From: Platanthera guangdongensis
Lineage: Eukaryota > Streptophyta > Magnoliopsida > Asparagales > Orchidaceae
Direction of reading: 5' to 3'
NCBI GenBank assembly: GCA_039583875.1
Contig: CM077157.1
Coordinates: 71,796,346 to 71,860,345 of the forward strand
DNA: 64,000 nucleotides
The position numbers and the translations under genes were made by a program. Shown here piece by piece: positions 22,659 through 33,001 of the stretch. Below the pieces are notes generated by a model. The model was not told the origin of the DNA, did not search any database, and saw nothing but the letters and a program-made list of their open reading frames with translations. How positions within the stretch are numbered: the stretch's first letter is position 1; each line of letters starts with the position of its first letter.

Positions 22659-24023
22659 TCAATAGGGTTCCCACCGCCATCGTCCTCGTTCCCGCTGCCT
22701 ACTCCTCGGTGGCGTCTGCGGGTTGAAATAGGACGTTAAGACGGTGCATCCCAAGTTGATTCGGCGGGACAGGTCTCGGATTCGCGCAATACACCTTTCG
22801 GAAGAATACCCGGCGGTGTGACCACCTGGCCGATCCGTCTCGCCTATGAAGTAATCTCGCGCCAGAGCCTCCAGTCTCTTCTCCACCGATTGGCGGAACT
22901 CTCTTGCCGCGGAGTCATGGGCGCACTCCCGCCGTATAAGCTTCGACAGGATGGCGGAAACCTTCTTCCCCCGCCTTTTAGCGCTCCCGACACTGGTCAA
23001 GATTTCCTCCATCTCGTCAGATGAAGGGAAGGGGGAGCACTCAGCGTACTCCCCCTCTCTGTGTTCGTCATCTTCTTCATCTTCATCCTCTGCGTCAGCT
23101 CCCGACCGCGAGCCCGGATCCCCTGAAAAAAGATTTCCACTGTCATGGCGAGATGTAAGCGATAATTCTGATAATCATACCGCATACTTCCAGTATGGCG
23201 ACAACCACCGGCCGACGGCAGGCGAGAAGGCCCAGCCCCCCCTCAGTTCCAAAGAGGAGGTGGATTAGCTTTACTTTTCCCGGGGGGAAGATTTTGCGAG
23301 TGGTGATCCCGGCTTGGCCGGAAGCGGGGGGGGGGGGGGGGGGGAGGTATCCTCTCCTGCAGGATGGCTGGCATCCTGTAGAGCTACAGAAGATTTGACA
23401 TCCACTCCTCCCGTCGGAAGGGAGGGATCAACCGCAGGGGCAAGCCGATTAGCAACCCTCACTTCGTTCTCCAGGGTAGCGAGACCCGGTTGGGCGGAAG
23501 CTGGTGTTGTGGGAAGACAATTTAGCAATCTGAGACTAAGTTAAGAGCGAGAGTGGAAACGATACCTGCAGTTCTTGGGGAGTCAGGTGGAGGAGCGCCC
23601 TCCGAGTCCCGCGGCTGAGTCTCGGGAGGACGAGATGATGAGTCCAAGGGCTCCCGTGGGGGCCTGACGTCGTCAGGGGCCGTTTCCTGTGAGAAGTATC
23701 ACATCAACTACAAATCCTCCCACATAAGCAACTAGTGGTTTTAGTGATTAGCGAGTCAGATATACCTTCTGCGGAGAGGGATCATCCGCACGGCTTGGGG
23801 TCGGGGTAGACGAGCTCCTATTCTCGTGAGACAGGTCTCACTGGACCACCTTCGCCCTCTTCTTCTCCTTTTTCTTCTTCAGTTGAGAGGGCTCAGCGGC
23901 TGACGACTTTCTCGCCAGCTAGGGGGCAACCAAGGCGCTGTTAGCCTTGGCTCGCGCCTGGGCCGCATCGATACGGTCTTGAAGGTCCTGCAGGAGTGGT
24001 TTGTCAACACGCTTGGAACGCAT
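22659..24023 (-). pseudogene. Tat-1 antisense ORF B, intron-bearing, unknown
   Basis: Second minus-strand coding region, starting MRSKRVDKPLLQDLQDRIDA at 24023, then a Lys-rich tract (QLKKKKEKKRAK). GT-AG introns fit by eye at 23765-23697, 23565-23511 and 23180-23123. They join a Pro/Ser-rich exon, the exon SAQPGLATLENEVRVANRL, and a final exon with an acidic run, then EEILTSVGSAKRRGKKVSAI and a basic helical end to a stop at 22659. A 15-17-G run near 23330 and stops near 23921 and 23840 disrupt this copy. Two of the introns (55 and 58 nt) are short for plants, so their boundaries are uncertain. I do not recognise the protein. It could be a gag-like or regulatory protein, or 5' exons of one larger antisense gene with ORF A. 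Confidence 0.5.
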
Positions 24024-24097
24024 CGCCGAAGGAAGCGAGAGCTCAGGCAAGGAGCGGCGATACGAGGGGCCGATTTATGGCCGTCTATCAGCACACA

Positions 24098-24105
24098 TAT
24101 ATAGC
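24098..24105 (-). promoter_or_regulatory. Candidate TATA box of antisense ORF B
   Basis: Minus-strand CTATATAT about 75 bp upstream of the ATG at 24023. Weaker than the ORF A box but correctly placed. Confidence 0.45.
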
Positions 24106-24214
24106 CACTGTACGACCCACCAAAAGATTCCCTGATGTTGACACATGCAAAACGAATATTTACGGGTTGGATGTGTCTTTTCGAGCGCAGAGCTAGCTCA
24201 AAAAGAGCGGGGAT

Positions 24215-24839
24215 TGTGTACAACCACATATTCCCTGAGTCAGACTAGGGGAACACCATCGGTCAAATGGCTAGACAGAGGAGCTCCCGCCCTAAAGAAG
24301 TTCTCGCCCATAAGTGGCGGGAACGCTTGCGCTTGCGCCAAGCTCCTGCCTTAGAGGAGCTCTCGCCTATCAACATGCGAGAACGCTTGCGCCGGGCTCT
24401 GGACAGGAAGGCTCTCGGCTCAGAGTTCTCGCCGAGTGGGGCCCAGGGCCCGGGGTAAAATGACCTAATTACCCTCAGGTAAAATTACCCATATGCCCTC
24501 AGGATAAACAACTGGATTTGGCTATTTGCAGATCAACTAAGGATAATTCAGTAATCTTAGGTCAGCAAAAGGATATAAATAGACCCATAAGGGCTCCTTA
24601 GAAAGCAAGCTTTCATTATCTTCCAATCTCCAGTGCTTTCTGAGGAGCTCCTAGCCCAGCTTTTTGCTTTAAAGGGGAAGCTCTCAAAGATCTTTCGGGT
24701 GTGAGGTGGGACCTCCCAGCTGAGGCTTTGGGTCAGTCTTAGGTCCTTTGAATCTAGTCGAGGGTTGAGGCTTGAGAGAAGTAGGTGTTGGTTGCACCCC
24801 TGTTTTGAACTCCCGTTGAGGTCATTTTTGGCTTCAACA
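24215..24839 (+). repeat. Tat-1 3' LTR
   Basis: Begins TGTGTACAACC after a purine tract (AAAAAGAGCGGGGAT) and ends near CTTCAACA. An end at 24845 (TTACA) is an alternative. U3 holds repeated GTTCTCGCC/GGCGGGAACGC words, and a TATA box follows. No partner LTR is in the window, so the boundaries are inferred. Confidence 0.65.
24574..24581 (+). promoter_or_regulatory. TATA box, Tat-1 LTR
   Basis: TATAAATA inside the inferred LTR, 265 bp before its end. In this 3' copy it would drive read-out into flanking DNA. Confidence 0.55.
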
Positions 24840-26880
24840 GTTACAGTAACCCGAGCTATTTCTTGAGGTAAAATTTTGTAATATTGATACTTCTGTAATT
24901 TTCCAGCAACGTGTAAATTTTGGGATGAAATTTCTTTAAGTGGGGAATATTTGTAACGCCCCAAGTTTCCTGTAGCAAGGAGTTTGATTCTATGAGCTAT
25001 CGCCTGACATTAGTGTTAGCGCTGGCAGAAGTAATGTAGAATTAGTGTAGGTTCTCTCTGGGATATACCTCCTGGCGTAGGTTGATACTGCACGGCGGTA
25101 GCATGGTCGAATTAATCTACAAAGCTCTCAGTGATCTACCGCCTGGCGGTAGTGTTAACGTCGGTAGTAGTGTGGCCAATTTGTTTGGAATTCCTCTCTG
25201 AGAGCTGCCATGTGGAGGTAGTGCTATCGCGTGGCGGTAGTGATACTGTATGGAGGTAGTAACTGCTCGTCGTAACCGCCGCGTTGATGCGACGTATCAT
25301 CTACCGCACGGTGGTAGTGAGGTACCGCACGGTGGTAGTAGAATAGTTACAGCGTGGTCACGTGTCAGCGCATGATTGGTGGTTTTGGGCGGAGGGCTTG
25401 CGAAACAAGCCAACACATGAGGTACCGCACGGTGGCATATAGTTACCGCACAGCGGTAGCTCGGTTTAAGGCCAAGAATGTTGAGTTCCTCTTCATTTTT
25501 ATCTCGTGGATTTCTTCTTCTAAGCGGCAAAGATGGAGGAGAGTGAAGGAGAGGAAGAGGAAGGAGATCTCGTGGCTTTTGGAGTTTCAGTGCTCCAAGC
25601 TGTGAGCCAAGTTCAGATCTGCGGAGGCAAGTATGTAGCAGTCATCTTCATACGATTATATTCTCTCCCATGGCACCAAAACGAATGTCAAGGGTAACAA
25701 TCTTTCTCCTTGGGCATGTGAAGTCCTTTATTTATGCATGTGAGGGTAGACGCTCCACGAGCACGTGGAAGCAGTTCTCCCGACGGGTAGATTGGTTATA
25801 TCCCCATTACCTTTGCATTTAGAATCTGAAATCAAAGTATGGAATGGGCATGTTGTGTGAAGTCCATCCGGACAAGTTGGTCAGGATTGGTGATGATTGT
25901 TTGTATGCCGGATAAGACTCTGTGGTAAATGTGTGATTTATGGAGTCGCGGGGTGTGCAAATACTGTGGTGAGAGTGCTGCAAGCGTCTCTAGGAAAATG
26001 CCCGTTTTGGGGGAAGAATCGATAGTATGTACCCTACCGCGCGGCTGTAGCACTACCGCCGGCGGTAGATCCCAATGAGCATTGTGTTGTGAGGCCTGTC
26101 TCTTATAGACTTAGGGGCCATTGTGAATGTGTGTCCTGTCTCTTGGAGATCTGTGGGCCTTTGTGTTCAGCTGAGAGCCAAGGGGCCCAGCTTAGGCGGC
26201 CGTGAGTACCAGCCTTATAACATAATAGAGTTATGTATCATGTGAATGGGAAAGGAGAGGCTGACATACGTTGCGGTTTGTTGCGCCCGATAATTTTGGC
26301 ATCGGGAAAGAGCTTACCCGTGCCCAGCCCTATGTCGCTTGACTTGGATGAGTCATTGAGTGGATCGAGGAGATCAACGTGACTTTGTCGTAGCCATAGG
26401 AGCGAGTCATTAGCTTCGGTCCGGAAAGACTAGTTAATGCTTATAATATGCTGACCGTCGCAGAGTACGGAGGTGTGACCCTAGTTAGGTTCGATACACC
26501 AATAATATGCCCTAAGTGCACAAGGCGTGTGGCCGATAGTGTCAACGTCTGTGGTGAATGGTACTTAAATTGCACGTTCTGATTGCCATTATATTTATAT
26601 GCTAAATCCTTGTAGGGAAGGAGCACCACCACCTCGGGTGAGGGGTGGGGTCGTTATAATTTGGTTAGATAATGTTGACCGTTGCTTTGTTTGCCACCAT
26701 TGCGGTGGAATGATTTCGTGCAGGTGCTGCTAAGCTGAGCAGGAAATAGCGGGTTGAAGCCCATGGTTGCTATGCCGGCCGTCGAAGGCCAAAGCAAAGT
26801 TGTGTTTACTATTTATTGTTTCATGTGTGGCCGGCCTGCGTGCCGAAGTATGTAAAACACTTGTAATTGAGGAAACTTTT
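24840..26880 (+). mobile_element. Tek-H: 3' end and LTR of a Tekay-like element
   Basis: About 110 bp of internal 3' sequence (AAATTTTGGGATGAAATTTC, then a purine-rich priming tract) precedes an LTR starting TGTAACGCCCC at 24952. Both are typical of Tekay/Del elements. The LTR runs to 26880, where Sir-I begins; whether it ends or is interrupted there cannot be told. No coding sequence. It carries CTACCGC...GCGGTAG dyads at 25069-25460 and near 26040. Confidence 0.7.
25069..25460 (+). repeat. CTACCGC/GCGGTAG dyads in Tek-H LTR
   Basis: About eight short hairpins such as CTACCGCCTGGCGGTAG and TACCGCACGGTGGTAG, with CG-containing loops. Same theme as the other LTR palindrome arrays but a different word. 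Confidence 0.85.
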
Positions 26881-27535
26881 TGTTGTGTATTGTATACCCA
26901 GTAACCCTGATTTAAAAAAAGGTCCAGTTAAGCTAAGATGAATTGTGATTGTATTTGATAGTGCATTTTTAGTTATGTACTTGCAGGTTTACAATGCTAA
27001 GTACATACCAATGTCAGGTTACAGTGGGTCAGTAAACACGAAACTATACAATGTAATCCTTCATTGTATAGGCCATTATCTTGACTCACATATAATCTCT
27101 CTATTGGCATGTACTTCTATTCCAAGTACATGATGAGGTTCAAGGAAGAAGAAGATCTCAAATTCAATAGAATAGAATTTTACCCTAGTAAAATTCGTCG
27201 AGTATCGTAAGAGATATTCGTCGAATTCGTCGAGTATCGTTGATATTCGTCGAATTCGTCATATATACTTATTATCACTCGTCGAATTCATCTTATATAC
27301 TTATGGTGAAAAATTTGGAGAGATTGGAAAAACAGTCAAGTAAAATTCGTCGAGTATCATCAAGAATACTCATCGAATTCGTCAAATGTATCTAATGACA
27401 CTCGCCGAATTCGTCGACTATACTTATGATACACGCCAAATTCATCGTATCATCTCGACGCCTACATCTCTGATTTTTCTTAAGGCAAATTCGTCGATTG
27501 CATCTTGGCGTCGAAAGCGTCGAGTGCATCCTGGC

Positions 27536-27784
27536 TGTTGAGGACCAAGGTCCAGCGAGATTGGGTATGTGTGGGACCGCATATTTGGGCTTCCCCACCG
27601 CGTTCCAGGTCTGGGTGTTGACCCCGGTGGGCCCCCCTGTGTGGCGGAATATCCCCGCCATCCCGTGGTTGGATTAGTCCCACATTTCCTACAGTGGGTG
27701 GTCCTTGGTGTTTATGTACCCCCGTCCCCCCTTCCTACTACCTCGGGGTTTTGGGAAGATATATGGTGACGGGTGGTTTCCACA
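27536..27784 (+). repeat. TRIM-1 5' LTR
   Basis: 249 bp, TGTTGAGGACC to TTTCCACA, directly abutting the primer site. Only scattered differences from the 3' copy. Confidence 0.93.
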
Positions 27785-27797
27785 TGGTATCAGAGCC
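27785..27797 (+). other. Primer-binding site, TRIM-1
   Basis: TGGTATCAGAGCC, complementary to initiator tRNA-Met, with no gap after the LTR. Confidence 0.92.
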
Positions 27798-27814
27798 ATC
27801 CCGCTGCGGGGGTG

Positions 27815-28062
27815 TGTTGAGGACCAAGGTCCAACAGGATTGAGTGTGTGTGGGACCGCATATTTGAGCTTCCCCACCGCATTCCAGGTCTGGGTGTTGA
27901 CCCCGGTGGGCCCCCCATGTGGCGGAATATCCCCGCCATCCCGTGGTTGGATTAGTCCCACATTGCCTGCAGTGGGTGGTCCTTGGTGTTTATGTACCGC
28001 CGTCCCCCCTTCCTACTACCTTAGGGTTTTGGGAAGATGTGTGGTGACGGGTGGTTTTCATA
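27815..28062 (+). repeat. TRIM-1 3' LTR
   Basis: 248 bp. The terminal CA has decayed to TA. Followed by the duplication CTGGC. Confidence 0.92.
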
Positions 28063-28881
28063 CTGGCATTGAGTGCGTCGTGTCGAAAGCATCGTGTGCA
28101 TGGATGGGGTCGAGTGAGTCGACAACGTCGAGTATGCTAGCCTATACTCGTCGAATTCGTCGAGTATACTAGCTGATACTCGACGAATTCATTGAGTATG
28201 ATTCCAGCCTTGGCTTTGAGTGGCTTGCTAGCTTGAGCTTGATTTCTCTAAGTCAAATTCGTTGTATATCAATAACTATTCGGCGAGTATACAAGTGATT
28301 TTCGACGATACTCGACGAATATGACTTAGGTCATTTTTTCGACAATTTTTTTCCAGACTCGGGTTGCGGCGACCATGCACAGTAATTTTCAGAAGTTTTT
28401 CTTTTGGAAATTCTTTTATAGCCATTGCTATTGAAGATGTCTATATATAGGGTGGATTACTAATCTTCATAATCTTGCTAATCATGCTAATTACTCTCAA
28501 TTTCAAATTGAGAAACTTTCTAAAAGAACGAACCCGTCGGCCTCTGTCTCCAACAAAGCTGTTCTAAACTCTTCCCAGGAAATGTCCGTACACTCCACTC
28601 CAGCGAAGGTGGTGTCTAATAGTGACTTCCACCATCTCTTCGCGTGTGATTCCAAGCAAGAAACTACCAAGGCCGCTGCCTCCTCCTTCGGGCATCGAAT
28701 CCTAGCCAGCATCACGTAGATAATGTCCATCCACACCTCTGTAAGGACTGCTGACTACGTGCTAAGGTTGGATGGAGGAGAGAGCTCCCAGAATACACTC
28801 AGGTAGTTAGCCCCGGGATTTGGCTGTGGGGCTTGAGCCTGTTGAGCCCTAAAGGCCTCCAGGATGGCCGTTAGTGTTTGC

Positions 28882-29312
28882 TGTTGCAGGATGGAGACCG
28901 GGCGGTCTGTTGCTGTTCGGAGACCGGGCGGTCTGGCGGTTTATCCTAGCCGGTCTGTGTGCTGTGCTGTTGCAGTTTGGTGTCCCAGCGGTCAAACGGC
29001 TTGTCTCAAATGACTTGGAGACCAAGCGGTCTAGCGATCTCCTGTGACGATTTGATCTCTGGGGTGCTTGTTCTCTTATCCTGGTTGTGGTCGGGCGGTT
29101 AGCCGGTTTGTCTAACCGCACGGCTTGTCCGGTTTGTCTTTTTGTAAAGCCGCATATACTTGTAAATTTTTAGTCCCACATTGCTTATTTGTAATCTCTC
29201 TCATCTCCTCCATTCTATAAAAGGGAGGCTATACCATTGTAATTGATACCTTTTTTGAGATAATAAAGTTTCTGTTAAACCACTTCCGGTTTGTTTTTGT
29301 TCGTTTCTAACA
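28882..29312 (+). repeat. Cop-D 5' LTR
   Basis: 431 bp, TGTTGCAGGATGG to TTTCTAACA. Contains AGACCGGGCGGTCTG-like dyads and TATAAAAG at 29216-29223. Confidence 0.95.
29216..29223 (+). promoter_or_regulatory. TATA box, Cop-D 5' LTR
   Basis: TATAAAAG about 90 bp before the LTR end, giving a short R-U5. An AATAAAG polyadenylation-like word follows at about 29262. Confidence 0.7.
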
Positions 29313-29323
29313 TGGTATCAGAG
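29313..29323 (+). other. Primer-binding site, Cop-D
   Basis: TGGTATCAGAG immediately after the LTR; tRNA-Met type. Confidence 0.9.
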
Positions 29324-29782
29324 GAAACAGTCTTTTCCTCCTGATTGTGTGCGCTCTCTGATTCTCGCGGCTTGTTTCTTCTTTCCGCGACCTGTCTTTG
29401 CGGATTGATTCCTCCTCTGACCGCTGCCCTGTTCGCGCGACTTGTTTCTCCTTGCTTCTCTTCTCTAGCTGCTCTTCTTTGTTATCGCGACCTGTCCTTA
29501 AGTCGCAACGACCTGTTCTCACCGTTCTCCTCCTCTTAGTCGTCGCGACCTATTTGGTAGTCGCCGCGACCTTGTTGCTCCTCTCCTAACTGCCTTCGCT
29601 CCTCGCCTCGACCTGTTTCCTTCTAGCCGCTCCTGCTTACTAGTCATTGCGGCCTCTCTTTTGCCATCCGACCTGTTTTCTCCTGCCTGCGACCTTCCTA
29701 GCCGCGCGACCTGCTTCTGTTTGCCCAGCTTGCAACTTGTTGTTGTCACCGCTGCTTCTTGTTCTCTCATCGTCTCTCTTCA
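29324..29782 (+). other. Cop-D C/T-rich leader in place of gag
   Basis: About 460 bp of pyrimidine-rich, internally repetitive DNA with many copies of CGCGACCTGTTTC-like words (about 30-40 bp apart). No capsid or zinc-knuckle sequence is recognisable in any frame. It probably arose by gag deletion and local repeat expansion. Confidence 0.75.
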
Positions 29783-32700
29783 ATGGATTCTACCTCCAAG
29801 CTGTCCGCCTTGGTGGTCACCTCTTCTGGTAGTGCCCACGCTGTTACTCGTGGACGATGGTTGATCGACTCTGGTGCTACAAATCATATGACAGGCAATC
29901 CTCAGTTTTTCTCTCATCTAGAAACACATGATCGGTTGCACCCGGTCATAGTTGTTGATGGCTCTCCCTCCTCGGTCAATGGGGCGGGCATGGTTCAAGT
30001 CACTCCCTCTCTGTGCCTGGCAGATACCCTCTATGTGCCCCAGTTTCCTTGCAATTTATTATCGGTTACTTCTTTATGCAAGCAACTACAGTGCTCTGTC
30101 ACATTCACTCCTACTTCTTGTTCTTTTCAGGATCCGGCCTCCTAACGGACGATTGCTACTGGGACTGAGAGCGGCGGCCTCTACTTCCTCGACAACGTCT
30201 CTGCTCTATCCGCCTTCTCCTCCTCCTCTACAGATCTTCTCCAATGGCATATTCGCCTTGGTCATGCTCCTCCCCGGCTTCTTCGCCAACTTTTGCCCCA
30301 CCTCCCTCCGCATCCTCCTCCTCTTAATTGTGACGCATGTCAACTTGGCAAGCATCACCGCTCCTCCTTTCCTCCGAAGCAAGATCGTGGTTCTACCCGT
30401 CCGTTTGATCTTGTTCACTCCGACATCTGGGGTCCTGCTCCTACCCTTACCATTGGTCGGGTTAGTTCCTATTTTGTTACTTTCATTGATGACTTTTCTC
30501 GCTCTGCTTGGGTATATCTCTTACGCGACCGCTCTGAACTTTTTGATGTATGGACATCCTTTTACCATTTCATTGAAACTCAGTTTGATGTCTCCATTAA
30601 AATCTTACGCTCGGATAATGCAAAAGAATATCTCAGTCACGTTTTTTCCTCTTTCTGCACGCAACATGAGATTATTCATCAAACCGGTTGCATTTACACC
30701 TCCCAACAAAATGGAGTAGCGGAATGCAAAAACCGTCACCTCCTTGATGTCGCTCGCACTCTGATCACGCAAATGAATGTCCCTCGCTCCTACTGGGCCT
30801 ATGCTGTTCTCATCACTTACTATCTCATCAATCGCATTCCCTCCACCGTTCTCCGTGGTCAAACTCCCTTCTCCATTCTCTATCCGGGCAAAGAACCCTT
30901 TACCCTTCCTCTACGTATCTTTGGCTGCACAGTCTTTGTGCATGCTCCCTTTGCCACCCGCGACAAACTCTCCCCGTGGTCCACTAAATGTGTCTTTCTG
31001 GGGTACTCTCCCACTCAGAAAGGTTATTATTGCTTTGACCCCGTTACCCACAAGCAATGTGTCACTGCGGATGTCACCTTCTTTGAAAATGCATCTTACT
31101 TCTCTTCCTCTTCCTCCTCTACTCCTGTTGATCCTACCTCTCACCACAACCCCACCATTCCCTCTGCTCCTACTACTGTTCTGCCACCTCCACCATCTCC
31201 ACCATCTCCACTATCTACACCCTCTCCCACCTCTTCTCCCCCATCTCCCTCCTCTTCGTTGCTGTCGCTCTCTCCTCCCGGGCCAGCTTTCTCCGCCACG
31301 GATGCTTCGGTTGCTGTGGAACATGCCGACCTGGATCTACCCATAGCTCTTCGCAAAGGGGCGCGAACGTGTACCCAGCACCCGCTGGCTGCTGTTGTTT
31401 CATATGATCGTCTGACTCCTTCTTGCACGACATTTTCATTGGCTATCTCTGAGACCGCCACTCCCTGCACCTACTAGGAGGCTCTCACTATTCCTCATTG
31501 GAAGACTGCTATGGATGAGGAAATGGCTACCCTCACTGAACGGGGGACCTGGACCCTGGTTCCCCCACCTTTGGGCATGGATGTTGTTGGCTGCCGCTGG
31601 GTCTTTGTTGTGAAATTCTGTCCCGATGGTAGCGTGGATCGCTACAAGGCCCGCCTGGTGGCCAAAGGTTTCACTCAGATATATGGTGTTGATTACTTTG
31701 ATACTTTCTCTCCTGTGTCTCGTCTCAGCACCATTCGGGTCCTTCTCTATGTCGCTGTCAACAGGGATTGGCTCATTTCGCAGCTGGATTTTAAGAATGC
31801 TTTCCTCTACGGTGATCTGCAGGAAGATGTTTACATGGAGCAACCTCCTGGGTATGTTGCTCAGGGAGAGACACGAGTATGCCGACTAAAGAAGGCTATC
31901 TATGGACTCAAGCAGAGTCCTCGTGCCTGGTTTGACAAGTTCAGTGGCATTGTTGTGGGCATTTGTTTTACGAGAAGCTCAGCAGATCACTCCTTGTTTG
32001 TTCGGAAAACCGTCTCTGGTCTGGTTGTTCTTGCGGTTTATGTTGATGACATTCTTCTTACTAGCGATGATCAGGATGAGGTATTGCTGACAAAGAAACA
32101 CCTTCGTCAACACCTGGTCACAAAGGATATGGGGACCACGAAAAATTTCTGGGGATTGAAATCTCTAAGAAGCACAACTCCATGGTCCTTTCCCAACGAA
32201 AGTATGCTCTTGATATTTTAAAGGAGGCATGATTGCCTGGTGCTAAACCTGCCCGTTGTCCTATGGCTGCTGGAGAAGACAAAACTTGGACAGATGACTC
32301 GCCTCTTCTATCCGATCTTACGAGGTATCGGCATCTGGTGGGCAAGCTCATTTATCTCACGGTAATCAGGCCCGACATCGCTTATGCTGTTGGCAAGGTG
32401 AGCCAGTTCATGCAAGCTCCTAGGGAGTGTCATCTACAATCTGTCCTGAAGATATTAGAGTATATTAAAGCAGTACCAGGGAAAGGACTCCTCTTTCAGA
32501 AGAATGGTCACCTAAGGGTTGAAGCGTACTCTGATTCAAGATATGCTGATGACAAAGGGGACTGCAAATCGACATCAGGTTTCTGCACGTTTATTGGAGG
32601 CAATCTTGTGAGTTGGAAGAGCAAGAAACAGTCTGTGGTCTCCAGTTCTAGTACAGAGGCGGAATATCGCAGTATGGCGTCGACTACATGTGAGTTGAAA

Positions 32701-32994
32701 TGGTTGCGGGCTCTCATGCTTGACTTAGGAGAGGTTTACAACTATCTTCTTCCTATGTTCTGTGACAACAAGGCCGCGATATACATTTCCAAAAATCCGG
32801 TCTTTCATGAGAGAACAAAACACATAGAAGTCGACTGTCATTTTATTCGGGAAGAGATATTAAAGAAGAAGATTTGCACTCCGTTTGTCACTTCCGACAA
32901 TGAGTTGGCAGACGTCTTCACCAAGCCAGTGTCTGCTTCCTTTTTCCACATCTGTGACAAGCTGGGCATGATTGATATCTATGCTCCAGCTTGA
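29783..32994 (+). pseudogene. Cop-D pol: protease, integrase, RT, RNase H
   Basis: Polyprotein starting MDSTSKLSALVVTSSG at 29783. Protease site LIDSGATNHMTG (about 29861). Integrase zinc part HIRLGHAP...CDACQLGK, then catalytic Asp at 30422 (HSDIWGP), Asp at 30614 (LRSDNAKEY) and Glu at 30722 (GVAECKNRH). A Ser/Pro-rich linker follows (about 31100-31270). RT has FDTFSPVSRLSTIRVLL, LDFKNAFLYGDL and YVDDILL (32039), and RNase H has AYSDSRYADDKGDCKSTSG and VSSSSTEAEYRSMA. Defects: stops at 30143 and 31475, a frameshift near 32143, and a stop at 32228. Not functional. Copia lineage not resolved. Confidence 0.92.
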
Positions 32995-33001
32995 GGGGGA
33001 G
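32989..33001 (+). other. Polypurine tract, Cop-D
   Basis: GAGGGGGAG directly before the 3' LTR, overlapping the stop codon region of pol. Confidence 0.85.

Larger units (their letters stand above)
15705..24839 (+). mobile_element. Tat-1: Tat-lineage Ty3/gypsy element, 3' half
   Basis: Plus-strand element cut at its 5' side by Tek-A inside RT. Retained: RT, Ty3-type RNase H, a second archaeal-like RNase H, integrase, six tandem repeats, an antisense coding region, and a 3' LTR. The second RNase H and an antisense ORF between pol and 3' LTR are known marks of the Tat group (Retand, RIRE2, Grande, Ogre). It appears inserted just before the priming tract of Tek-H, since Tekay-like 3'-terminal sequence follows it. 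Confidence 0.82.
27536..28062 (+). mobile_element. TRIM-1: 527-bp miniature LTR retrotransposon
   Basis: Two 249/248-bp terminal repeats (27536-27784 and 27815-28062) start TGTTGAGGACC and end CCACA or, decayed, TCATA. They flank only 30 bp, consisting of a primer site TGGTATCAGAGCC and a short G-rich tract (GCGGGGG) directly before the second repeat. The target duplication CTGGC is at 27531-27535 and 28063-28067. There is no coding capacity, so it must be mobilised in trans. It is even more compact than usual TRIMs and approaches the SMART class. Confidence 0.93.
26881..28490 (+). repeat. Sir-I: truncated Sirevirus-like LTR
   Basis: Starts TGTTGTGTATTGTATACCC and follows the Sir-1 LTR start word for word in places (GCTAAGATGAATTGTGATTG, GTATTTGAT). 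It carries AATTCGTCGAGTATCG-type dyads at 27196-27470 and 28084-28330 and a TATA-like TCTATATATAGGG near 28440. It stops soon after, where Gyp-E gag begins; the junction is approximate. It is interrupted by TRIM-1. No primer site or internal region follows. Confidence 0.75.

Noticed and set aside
27785..27797. Part of a tRNA-Met gene
   Set aside because: Only the 3'-terminal complement is present, abutting an LTR; no cloverleaf. The same applies to the other primer sites.
30777..31470. Overlapping plus- and minus-strand frames within Cop-D integrase and linker
   Set aside because: Shadows of the pol frame in a low-complexity C/T-rich stretch; no family motif.
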